From Chitinophaga sancti (lineage in GTDB: Bacteria > Bacteroidota > Bacteroidia > Chitinophagales > Chitinophagaceae), in assembly GCF_034424315.1 (NCBI RefSeq), contig NZ_CP139972.1:7076501-7140500 (forward strand): 64,000 nucleotides of DNA, given 5' to 3'. Of the stretch, positions 37,764-46,143 are shown piece by piece. A program made the position numbers and the translations under genes. Numbering within the stretch: position 1 is the first letter of the stretch; every line of letters starts with the position of its first letter. Below the pieces are notes generated by a model, which was not told where the DNA came from, ran no database searches, and worked only from the letters and a program-made list of their open reading frames with translations.

Positions 37764-37784
37764 TAAATAATTTTAGAAATTTTA

Positions 37785-37818
37785 TAAAAAATGAAGGGAG
37801 GGGTTAAACTCCCTTCAT
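37785..37818 (-). terminator. Terminator after the major capsid gene
   Basis: GAAGGGAG (37793-37800) pairs with CTCCCTTC (37809-37816). On the minus strand a T6 tract follows the stem. It directly follows the capsid gene stop at 37840. Confidence 0.8.
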
Positions 37819-37839
37819 AATAGGGTTAACGAATTATAA

Positions 37840-38757
37840 TCAAGCTGGGGATAAATCAGCATAACCTACTTCACTTGCAATTGGATAAACAACACTCACG
37901 CCTAAACTGTAGTGAATATCGGCATAGTGCTGTTCTGTTTCGATTGAATATTTCAAAGATGATTTTGTTACATCACTTTCTAAATCCATCCCCAACTGCA
38001 AATTACTAAGACGAATTGATACTATCTTGTAAGGACTAGAATTCAATCCAGATACCGGAACTAAAGTTGTTGTTGTTCCGAATAATTTGAAATCGTCAGT
38101 CGGCTTAAAGATATTTTTGTTTGCTAATTCCATCAAATACAAATCATATAAAACTTCAGAAATGAAAATTCTAAAATCAGATTGCTTTCTAATCTTAATA
38201 GGCGTTTTAGAATTTGCTTCCTGTAATTGAGCTAAAACGGATGTTGCAGTTGAATCAATATTAGTATAAGTACCAGAAGTTACTTGTTTTAAAATACCGT
38301 TAAAGTAAGACAATTGACCAGTTAGGGTAGTATCACCATTCCATAAAAGGTTTTCATTTGCTTCAGCTATAGCTTGAACTCTTGAATCCATAATGTACTG
38401 TGCAAATGCTGCATCCCAACCTTCAGTTTCAGGGTCTTGACCAGCTTTTAACGCCCACGCATAATATGTATTGATTAAAGTCTTGGTGCATATATTCTCA
38501 ACGCTTTTTAATGGTTTAGTGGTTAACATAGTATTTGACAAAATAGTTGTACCGGATGGAGTTCTACCACATGTACTTCCATCTTGTATAACGGTATTGC
38601 TATCTAATTTAAGAATAGGTGCAGTACCTTTAGTAAATTGCACATTACCAGAATCAAGCAATAATTTTGCCGTCTGTGCATTTCCTACAGCTTTGCTACT
38701 GATGGTACGGCTATTCAATTCGATGTATTGGGATAAATTGGTTATATCAAATGACAT
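37840..38757 (-). CDS. Putative major capsid protein
   Basis: A 305-residue protein located between scaffold and tail-tube genes. Capsid-like features are an N-terminal arm, PLKSVENICTKTLINTYYAWALKAG, ESRV-type helices (YIMDSRVQAIAEANENLLWNGD), and a late beta-rich domain with YSIETEQHYADIHYSLGVSVVYPIA at the C-terminus. HK97-fold capsids have this overall order, and the size fits. Leader TATTTAAA, ATGAATG start and a private terminator indicate high and separately controlled expression. Family assignment by sequence alone is moderate. Confidence 0.72.
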   Translation of the reverse strand: MSFDITNLSQYIELNSRTISSKAVGNAQTAKLLLDSGNVQFTKGTAPILKLDSNTVIQDGSTCGRTPSGTTILSNTMLTTKPLKSVENICTKTLINTYYAWALKAGQDPETEGWDAAFAQYIMDSRVQAIAEANENLLWNGDTTLTGQLSYFNGILKQVTSGTYTNIDSTATSVLAQLQEANSKTPIKIRKQSDFRIFISEVLYDLYLMELANKNIFKPTDDFKLFGTTTTLVPVSGLNSSPYKIVSIRLSNLQLGMDLESDVTKSSLKYSIETEQHYADIHYSLGVSVVYPIASEVGYADLSPA

Positions 38758-38796
38758 TCATAAGTTTCTTTTTTAAATAGGGGGGATTAACAAAAA

Positions 38797-39372
38797 TTAT
38801 TTTTTCATCAGCTTAATCACGTCCATCAATTTGTCATGATTATCTGTTTTTGTTTTGGTTGATTTGGTTGTTTTGGAAAATTCAGCTGGTAACTTTGCTA
38901 CTTTATTAATAGTATCGGTAAGGGTTTTAACTTCTTTGCTGAACTTTTGCATTTCTTCCTTTGTAGCAGAATCACTTACACTACCTGTCAATTGTGCTAA
39001 TATTTCTTTAATAGATTCTACTTCAGCTTTAATTGCAGCAGTTTCTTTTTGTAATTCTTCAATAGCTACTTTATTATCATCAGGTGCAGGTGTATCTTCA
39101 GTTGGGGTTTCGTTTGCTAATTCTTCAGGTTGTTCTTCCCCTTCAATGGATGCAATAACGCCATCTTTAACAGTAAATTTGAATCCATCTTCTAATTCGT
39201 AGTCACCATCAGGCGCTACATTTAATGACCCATCAGCGTTTATTAATTCTACTTTACCACCTACAACCCTATCTGAAATATTTAACTGGTCAGAAGAATA
39301 GACACCATCAAACTTTTCTGTTTTAAGATTGGTTAAGGCTTTAAGCAATTCTTTTTTTAATTCTTTCAACAT
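38797..39372 (-). CDS. Putative capsid scaffold protein
   Basis: A 191-residue, acidic, low-complexity protein. It has an N-terminal helix (KELKKELLKALTNLK), a Pro/Glu/Thr-rich linker (TPTEDTPAPDDN), and a long coiled coil (VAIEELQKETAAIKAEVESIKEIL ...) ending in a basic tail (STKTKTDNHDKLMDVIKLMKK). Scaffold proteins between protease and capsid genes typically show a coiled coil and a basic C-terminus that binds the capsid. The position immediately upstream of the capsid gene is the main support. Confidence 0.7.
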   Translation of the reverse strand: MLKELKKELLKALTNLKTEKFDGVYSSDQLNISDRVVGGKVELINADGSLNVAPDGDYELEDGFKFTVKDGVIASIEGEEQPEELANETPTEDTPAPDDNKVAIEELQKETAAIKAEVESIKEILAQLTGSVSDSATKEEMQKFSKEVKTLTDTINKVAKLPAEFSKTTKSTKTKTDNHDKLMDVIKLMKK

Positions 39373-39429
39373 TTAAATGCTTTCTCTTTTAAATATTGAT
39401 GAGAATGATTTTTTGAAATAACAGGAAAC

Positions 39430-39455
39430 AAAAAAGCCGGTCAAAAAACCGGCTT
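39430..39455 (-). terminator. Terminator overlapping the end of the protease gene
   Basis: AAGCCGGT (39434-39441) pairs with ACCGGCTT (39448-39455) around a 6-nt loop, with a T tract after the stem on the minus strand. The stop codon of the protease gene is inside the hairpin, so translation may affect termination. Confidence 0.8.
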
Positions 39456-40052
39456 AGAATAGAGGGAATTAAATTTCTTTAGTATAGCAATCAAATCTTC
39501 ATCAGTAGTGGATTTGTCATGTTTAACTTGGCTGTCTGAAAATTGAAATAATCCTTCGACAGAAAAACCTTTCAATTTACCTGATTTTATATCCTGCCAG
39601 ACTGTATTATCTGTTACCTTCATACCCACAATCCAACTACCATCTGGAACATCAATTCCTTTAGGTGATTTGATACCTTTATCATCATCTACTATATATG
39701 ACTGAAAGATGTAAGAATGTGCAGGTATATCGGTGTGTGATATATTGGTATTATTAGCAAAGTTCTTTTTAAAAAACACTTGGGCAATTTGCCTAATCGT
39801 CTCCTTACTAAAAAAAACATTGTATTCTGCTCCTGTATTCTGTTCCTTTCTATATATCTCAATATCAGGTATCATAGCAGGGCCGATTAATTCTTGCCTT
39901 TCGTCATCATAGGAGAATTGAAGTTTTGTATGTTCATTAAATGCAAAGAAGTTTTTTTCTATTGCAGGTTTATCTACAAGTGCTACAGCGGAAACAAATG
40001 AATCTTCGTTTTCGTCTATAAATATTTCATAGGTAGGTATATCTTTTTTCAT
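39441..40052 (-). CDS. XkdF-like prohead serine protease
   Basis: A 203-residue protein. The N-terminus FVSAVALVDKPAIEKNFFAF is the typical start of XkdF/prohead protease-like proteins of Bacteroidota and Firmicutes phages. A His in NISHTDIPAH and a Ser in LKGFSVEGLFQFSD are the expected catalytic pair of the S78/U35-like herpesvirus-protease fold. It should cleave scaffold and capsid during prohead maturation, which suits its place directly upstream of both genes in the transcript. Confidence 0.82.
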   Translation of the reverse strand: MKKDIPTYEIFIDENEDSFVSAVALVDKPAIEKNFFAFNEHTKLQFSYDDERQELIGPAMIPDIEIYRKEQNTGAEYNVFFSKETIRQIAQVFFKKNFANNTNISHTDIPAHSYIFQSYIVDDDKGIKSPKGIDVPDGSWIVGMKVTDNTVWQDIKSGKLKGFSVEGLFQFSDSQVKHDKSTTDEDLIAILKKFNSLYSKPVF

Positions 40053-40065
40053 TGGTTTTTAAAAT

Positions 40066-42423
40066 TTAATATGTGGATAGGCTGTTAAAAAATGTTGATT
40101 TTTGTTCATTGTTCTTTAAATCCTTATCGGTAATGTATGCTCTAACTGTTGTGTCTGCCTGATTAATTACACGGACATCTTGTGGTGTAGTGCTTTGACT
40201 TAATGAGGATGTATTAATTACAGGTGCAGAAGCAGATGTAATTGAAGATGTAGAAACAGATGGTGCAGAACTGGAAGATGAACCTGCAATCTGTACCGCA
40301 AGAATTTTCTTTACATTGGATAGACCAGCGGCAACAGCAGCGGCAGCACTGACAGCACCTAATATAATACCATATGGCCCACCCGCTTCTAAACCATTTT
40401 TGTAGGCAAGCATGGCACTTTCATATGTACGTATTAAGGTAGCAGCAGCAGATAAACCTTTTTGTGCAATAGTATTTTCACCCGCTAATTCCGCTACACT
40501 TGACATTAAATCGGCAGAAGCATTTGCTATTTGTTGCTTCTGTTCAAACTCTGCCTTATCTAATGCTTTGTTGGCTTCAGTACGTTGACGGTTAATATCT
40601 AATAGCTTCGCGTTGTGGTCGGCTGTTAATTGTTCAATCTCAGCATTCTGTTCACCTAATTGCTCCTTCTTCAAATCATAAGCAGCATTTTCTGCATCTT
40701 GTTGGGCTGCTAGTACCGCTAATGTTTTCTCCTTTCTCTGTTCAGGTGTATCACTATCAGATATGGTATTTTCAGAAGTGGTTTTTGTAAGTTGAATATT
40801 TGCTTTAACATTAACATCATTCAATCCTGATTCTTTAGATACAGCAGCTAATTCACTTTTCCTTCTGGCTTCAATTACTTCCTTTTCTTTATCTGTAGCA
40901 GTTTTAAAAATGTTGTCATAGAATTTATTAATCTCTAATTCTTTCTGCTTATATGTATCCAGGTTCTTATTAGCTCTATCTGTTAATGCCTGGCTAATCT
41001 GGTCATCGTACTTTTTATTAATCTCGACTTTTTGATTATTATATTTGGTTGTTAGATTAGAAGTATCTTGGCCATATTTATCAAATGCTTTCTTCTTCTT
41101 TTCATAATCGATTTGAAGATTGGATAACTCTTTATCCCTAGCATTCATGTTTAACTGAAGAATATCCTTTTGATTTTCTTCTTCAATCTTTTTAATTTCA
41201 TCTAATGCAGTCTTACGTTCATTGGCTGCTTTTTCGGCTGCTTGTTTAGCTTTTTCTGCGGCCTTATCTGCTAATTTCTTTTGCTCATCTGCCTTTTTCT
41301 TATTCTGCTGACCTTCCCAAACGGCTAAATCCAGTATTGCCTTCTTCTGCTCATCACTTCCTTCCTTCTCCTGTTTGATACGCAATTGTAACTGCTCCTT
41401 CTGAAGACTTAACACCTCTATTCCGTTGGCAGAATATATCTTTAATGCAGCATCTAATTCATCTGCACGTTTCTTTGCTGCTTCACGCGCTGCTTCATCT
41501 GCTTGCTTTGTCCTTTGATTATTGTATTCACTTTGTACATTACCTACAACATCAAATCCTTTCTTCATGTCCTCCACAGCACCCTTGAAATCGCCTTTTA
41601 CAATATCAATGAGTGCTTTAATTGGAGCTATGGCATATTGAACTACCGCATTACCCAAACCGATTACAAAGGCTTTAACTTTATCAAATGTTTCACCAGC
41701 TTCACCAAGTCCAGGTATAAGTTTCTTTACAGATTCTTTAATTTCATCAAAGTTGGCAATAAGATAACCTACAGCTAATACTATTGCTGTAATGCCCAAA
41801 GAGGCTAAGGCAACTTTCAACCCCTTCATGGTTGTAGTCGTAGCAGTAGTTGTTGCTGCAACGCCTTCCTCTGCGACTGATACGCCTCTTAGCGATAAAA
41901 TCAACCCTTTAATATAGTCATTCGCGTCTTGGAAGGAATTCAGTGCATCTACTATACCAGAAATAGCCTGTAATTTTGCCACTGCTTCTGCTGCTGTATC
42001 ACCTGAAACTCCTACTAATTCTAAACCACCTGCGACACCCTGAACTGTAGAAGCTAATAAAGAAGCAGCCTTAACAGCACCATTAAACCTATTGCCAACA
42101 TCAGCTGCTTCAACATTACGTCCTAACACCTGCATCTGGTCATTAAGTTGAGCAATCGTCCTTACTGCATTATTATATTCTTCTGTATTCTCCTTACCTG
42201 CTGTTGCTAATGCTAATGCAGTTTCACGGGCTTCCTTAAGTTGTTGCTTGAAACTTTTAACCGAATCAGTTGGAATTTCAACTTTAGGTTTGATAGGGTT
42301 GTTGTTTACTTCATCAATATCTTTTTTAATATTTTTTACACCATCCATTGCAGGCTGTAAACCACTTGCATCACTTGCGACCTCTAATATTATTTTTTGA
42401 CTATCATTTGTATTTTCAGCCAT
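40066..42423 (-). CDS. Tail tape measure protein
   Basis: A 785-residue protein with long coiled-coil stretches (about residues 330-650, rich in Ala/Lys/Glu/Gln). A hydrophobic membrane-like segment occurs near residue 205-225 (ASLGITAIVLAVGYLIANF), and a Gly/Ala-rich hydrophobic region (GGPYGIILGAVSAAAAVAAG) near 695-715. These are the marks of a tape measure protein, whose length sets tail length and which enters the host envelope during DNA injection. No peptidase or lysozyme motif is seen. It is followed by the tail protein gene at 42452. Confidence 0.85.
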   Translation of the reverse strand: MAENTNDSQKIILEVASDASGLQPAMDGVKNIKKDIDEVNNNPIKPKVEIPTDSVKSFKQQLKEARETALALATAGKENTEEYNNAVRTIAQLNDQMQVLGRNVEAADVGNRFNGAVKAASLLASTVQGVAGGLELVGVSGDTAAEAVAKLQAISGIVDALNSFQDANDYIKGLILSLRGVSVAEEGVAATTTATTTTMKGLKVALASLGITAIVLAVGYLIANFDEIKESVKKLIPGLGEAGETFDKVKAFVIGLGNAVVQYAIAPIKALIDIVKGDFKGAVEDMKKGFDVVGNVQSEYNNQRTKQADEAAREAAKKRADELDAALKIYSANGIEVLSLQKEQLQLRIKQEKEGSDEQKKAILDLAVWEGQQNKKKADEQKKLADKAAEKAKQAAEKAANERKTALDEIKKIEEENQKDILQLNMNARDKELSNLQIDYEKKKKAFDKYGQDTSNLTTKYNNQKVEINKKYDDQISQALTDRANKNLDTYKQKELEINKFYDNIFKTATDKEKEVIEARRKSELAAVSKESGLNDVNVKANIQLTKTTSENTISDSDTPEQRKEKTLAVLAAQQDAENAAYDLKKEQLGEQNAEIEQLTADHNAKLLDINRQRTEANKALDKAEFEQKQQIANASADLMSSVAELAGENTIAQKGLSAAATLIRTYESAMLAYKNGLEAGGPYGIILGAVSAAAAVAAGLSNVKKILAVQIAGSSSSSAPSVSTSSITSASAPVINTSSLSQSTTPQDVRVINQADTTVRAYITDKDLKNNEQKSTFFNSLSTY

Positions 42424-42451
42424 TAAAGATTTTATTCTTTAAATAGTTGTA

Positions 42452-45121
42452 TCAGAAAGATATTCTTTGCAGGGTAACAGTAGTAATTGCTTCTGATTCT
42501 GTATATTCCAAATTGATAATCTTAAAATAAGCGTGTCCATATTGCCCCATATCAACATACACCGGTACACGCAAATCTAAATTAGTAATATCTACAGCAT
42601 TCAAATTAACTCCAACTTCAAATGTTGTCAAGTTGATATTAGTTAGTTCGGAAGTTTGATTGATGTAAAAGCTATTATACAGGTTCGGTACATTAACATA
42701 CTCACTACCAGCTAAAAAATATACTTCTTTAGGGTTGCCAAAATTTAATGAAGTTAATGGTGTTAATTTCTTTGGTGTCACTCCATCGGATTCATATGGG
42801 GTATTTGGATTCCTGGCTATGGGGTCAAACCAGTACATAGAAACATTTGCATACCAGTTACTACTATATACATCAGTTTTACCCCAAGTGGTAGTAGCAG
42901 TATCAAATGTATCAATTCCTACAGTATAAGTGTTTGTTGCTAATATTCCATTGTAATAAAGTACCCTAATATTTGTACTTACTGGTGATTTAGCTGAAAT
43001 ACTTGTTCCCCCCTGAACTAACATAGGATATACACGTCCACCTGTACTAAAAGATACTTGTGGTGATGCGCTGAAGACAACTTTTACTTCCTTATTATCT
43101 GTTATACCTAAACCATCTGTGAATGTTAGAGTACTATAATTCTCTGCATACTTTGTTTTATAATTCTTATTCAGATAATCATTGCTATCATCAGAATAAG
43201 TGAATGTGTAGTTTTTGGGAATTGAAAGATTAGATGTTCCTTTTATTTTTGAACTGTAATCTATCTTATTCGTCCAATCTAAAGCAGTGTTCTTTATATT
43301 TTCGATATCTGCCAATGCATAGAAGTCATCATAAGTTTGAAAGATAAAATGTTTGGGATTGTCAAGGGTATTAGATACATATAGGTTAAACATATTGATT
43401 ACTGACTTAACAAAATCGAACATTTTAATTCCTTCCGGTGGTGTTGGTACTATTTCATCACCAAACGTTACATCCACAGTAAACAAAGTACTATCATCTT
43501 TACTAAATGACAATGCAGCAGATGTAATTGTAGGAGAAGAATAATAGGCAGAAACATTAGCAACACCAAATACAGTACACGCTATTCTCACCTGTAATTG
43601 TTCAGTGGCATTATATGTAGTTTCAGGTACAATGAAGTCGGCAGTGAAGTCTAGGGCTTGATTATCATTAACAGTGAATTTCTGTTCAGCTACAACGGTG
43701 AACTTATCGTTATTTATAATTGTTGATGTGCTATAATCACGCTTTACCAATTGAACAGAAACATTTTCAGTTCCTGGATTATTCCCCGTTATGCTCCCTG
43801 ACACTTGTACCCTACCATCAGACGTGAATGTACGTTTGGCATAAAGCAGGTTATGTTCTCTGTTAGGGCTGGCAGGGCTACCATCACCATATTGTACAGG
43901 TGCGTAGTCAGTAAGATATGTATTACTTTGGGTATCCCATCTAACAGGGAAGTAAATCATCATGTTATTCTGGTCGTATCCTTTATTGTAACTACCTGTC
44001 TGTGAGGTAGATTTATTATATAAGGCTCTATTCTCTTTTGTACTTACTGTTAGCTTTTCTTGTGAATTAGGAATAAGCAATGAATTGAATCTATTTAAAA
44101 AGTCACTGCTACCTTTTATCTCATATGTGTAATCAGCAAATTTGAATATCCTATCAAAATATTCTTTAACCCATATAGCAGGACGTTGGTTCTGTAATTT
44201 GATATTAGAATAATCAACGTTTAGTTCATTGTTGGTATACTTCTCACCGTAATCAATGAAGGGGTAAACATATCCGCTGCCTGAACTGTAATAAGTTGAA
44301 TAGAATGAATTAGTTGTAGTATTATATCTTTCATATTGCCCAAGAGCAGTAGTACCTGTATTCCAATCTTTAATATCGCCTTGGCTACCTCCAATATTAT
44401 CTGTTGTATAATGGTGTTTAAGGTCTGAAAAATCCAAATCTGATATTAACGAATCACCCAATGAAGATACAAACCCTTTAAACTTACCAGCAATACTAAC
44501 AGTGTAAGTAATATTGCCTTTCTCATCAATAGTAAAATCCTGAACATACAGATTCCCCTGAAGAATTAAATAATTGTCTTCATATACTAAACAATCTACA
44601 GTTCTCAATGGTGCATAGTTAAAGAACAATTTATTGTTGATGGATTCATCAGCGTATCTGTTATTGTGAAACAGGTGTCCTAATATCTGATTGTTAGTTT
44701 GAGTTCCTTTGAGGGTAATTGTTTTGGTAGCAGGGTTTTTCCTGTTGCTTATGTCGCTAATATCGGACACAGCAAATACGGTAGACAATTGAATATCTTC
44801 AACATCTAATTTTCCGTAGTTGGTAATGGTATCTTCCAGGCTACTATAAATAGCCCAATTAGCCGCATCATAATAATTTACGGGAATACTACCGTCAATG
44901 GTTAACTGATAGTAATGGAAGTATGAAAAATAAGTGCTGGACAATATCTTATAATAATTACCTTGGAATTTAAGGTACTGACCGGCACTTATTGACATTG
45001 AAGAATCTGTAGTTCTGATTGCTACAATGTTAGTGGGATTAACATTTACATCATTTACTCCTGAATATAAAGGTGCTGTTGTTGGTGCCTTTGAAGTTTC
45101 TAAAACATAAATTGAATACAT
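42452..45121 (-). CDS. Large tail protein (distal tail/baseplate-like)
   Basis: An 889-residue beta-rich protein. It begins MYSIYVLETSKAPTTAPLYSG, contains FDFVKSVINMFNLYVSNTLDNPKHFIF and DWTNKIDYSSKIKGTSNLSIPKNYTFTYSDD, and ends YFKIINLEYTESEAITTVTLQRISF. Large proteins of this type next to the tape measure gene in Bacteroidota phages are distal tail or tail-tip proteins. No enzymatic domain is visible. Gene order and size support the call more than a motif does. Confidence 0.65.
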   Translation of the reverse strand: MYSIYVLETSKAPTTAPLYSGVNDVNVNPTNIVAIRTTDSSMSISAGQYLKFQGNYYKILSSTYFSYFHYYQLTIDGSIPVNYYDAANWAIYSSLEDTITNYGKLDVEDIQLSTVFAVSDISDISNRKNPATKTITLKGTQTNNQILGHLFHNNRYADESINNKLFFNYAPLRTVDCLVYEDNYLILQGNLYVQDFTIDEKGNITYTVSIAGKFKGFVSSLGDSLISDLDFSDLKHHYTTDNIGGSQGDIKDWNTGTTALGQYERYNTTTNSFYSTYYSSGSGYVYPFIDYGEKYTNNELNVDYSNIKLQNQRPAIWVKEYFDRIFKFADYTYEIKGSSDFLNRFNSLLIPNSQEKLTVSTKENRALYNKSTSQTGSYNKGYDQNNMMIYFPVRWDTQSNTYLTDYAPVQYGDGSPASPNREHNLLYAKRTFTSDGRVQVSGSITGNNPGTENVSVQLVKRDYSTSTIINNDKFTVVAEQKFTVNDNQALDFTADFIVPETTYNATEQLQVRIACTVFGVANVSAYYSSPTITSAALSFSKDDSTLFTVDVTFGDEIVPTPPEGIKMFDFVKSVINMFNLYVSNTLDNPKHFIFQTYDDFYALADIENIKNTALDWTNKIDYSSKIKGTSNLSIPKNYTFTYSDDSNDYLNKNYKTKYAENYSTLTFTDGLGITDNKEVKVVFSASPQVSFSTGGRVYPMLVQGGTSISAKSPVSTNIRVLYYNGILATNTYTVGIDTFDTATTTWGKTDVYSSNWYANVSMYWFDPIARNPNTPYESDGVTPKKLTPLTSLNFGNPKEVYFLAGSEYVNVPNLYNSFYINQTSELTNINLTTFEVGVNLNAVDITNLDLRVPVYVDMGQYGHAYFKIINLEYTESEAITTVTLQRISF

Positions 45122-45165
45122 TGATTCGTTTTATGTTTTAAATACTTGCATCTATGCTTAATCTC

Positions 45166-45888
45166 TTATAGGGTCATTAGTCTATTATTGACGTATTTAA
45201 CCAAAACAACAAATTTCTTATATACTTCCTCATATTTTTTAGATAGTTCATCAGATGTTTTTTTGCTGGAAGCATAAGCATCTGATAATAATTTCGTTTT
45301 CAATTCATATGATTGAATGTCTGTAGCTTTTTCTAGTTTTAGTTCACCAAATCTAAATATTCCCTTTAAATCATTTAGCCCAAGTAATAAAGTTTGTTGA
45401 AAATCATGAACAGATAAGTCCAAACCACCTTGCATTTTAACGAAATCTTGGTTATTAACAAATAATAATAGCTTTGCATCAGCTAGGTCTTTTTCATATA
45501 ATCTTCGATTAATTTCTATATCGATATTATCAATTTCTTTATAGCTTTCAAGATTGTAGGTATATAACTGTACTCTTGCCATATAAAAAAACCACGCCGA
45601 AAATTTTTCAACATAGTTGATTAACGCATTATGTTCAGCCGTTTTTATATTTATCTTATGTTGATTTTCAATTGACAACTTTGATTTTAAGATTTCCGTT
45701 TCATTTGTCAAGTTGTTTTTAATTTCCTCAACAATTTTTGTAATTTCACCTATATCCTCTTTTGTAGCTTGATTCGTCTGTTTGGCTTCTTCATATTTTG
45801 TTCTCAATCCAAGAAGTAAAAACACATTTACAAGGGTTACAACAAATGTTAGAACCATTGGAATTGTGAGAAATTGTTGTGCAGTCAT
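45166..45888 (-). CDS. Membrane-anchored coiled-coil accessory protein
   Basis: A 240-residue protein with one N-terminal transmembrane helix (LTIPMVLTFVVTLVNVFLLLGL) followed by an approximately 70-residue coiled coil and a helical C-terminal domain. No recognised family; it resembles DUF4760-type single-helix anchored proteins in layout. It lies between tail genes but lacks the TATTTAAA leader shared by the structural genes and is not typical of a virion protein. I infer an accessory (moron) gene, possibly acting at the membrane of the lysogen. It forms a pair with the 73-residue gene upstream (1-nt gap). Confidence 0.6.
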   Translation of the reverse strand: MTAQQFLTIPMVLTFVVTLVNVFLLLGLRTKYEEAKQTNQATKEDIGEITKIVEEIKNNLTNETEILKSKLSIENQHKINIKTAEHNALINYVEKFSAWFFYMARVQLYTYNLESYKEIDNIDIEINRRLYEKDLADAKLLLFVNNQDFVKMQGGLDLSVHDFQQTLLLGLNDLKGIFRFGELKLEKATDIQSYELKTKLLSDAYASSKKTSDELSKKYEEVYKKFVVLVKYVNNRLMTL

Positions 45889-45889
45889 A

Positions 45890-46111
45890 CTATTTTTCTG
45901 TTTCGATTCTTTGAATATATTTTTTTACCTCCTCGATGTTTTCCAACGGTATTAAAAATTGCTCAACAAAAGGATTGGTAGAAGCATAATATTTATCTTC
46001 TGATTTCTTTATTCCAATTCTAACAGGTCCATATTCTTTATAATAGTAATCATTTCCTTTTTCGTAGATATAACCCAAATCGAGTAATTCTTGTATCATA
46101 ATAAAAACCAT
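45890..46111 (-). CDS. Small accessory protein of unknown function
   Basis: A 73-residue protein (or 69 from the second Met, MIQELLDLGY). It has an alpha/beta pattern (YIYEKGNDYYYKEYGPVRIGIKK) and a C-terminal helix (IEEVKKYIQRIETEK). No family recognised. It precedes the membrane-anchored coiled-coil gene by 1 nt, so the two probably work together and were inserted as a unit in the tail region. Confidence 0.5.
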   Translation of the reverse strand: MVFIMIQELLDLGYIYEKGNDYYYKEYGPVRIGIKKSEDKYYASTNPFVEQFLIPLENIEEVKKYIQRIETEK

Positions 46112-46143
46112 TTAGTGTGATACAAAATTAACAAAAAATAATA

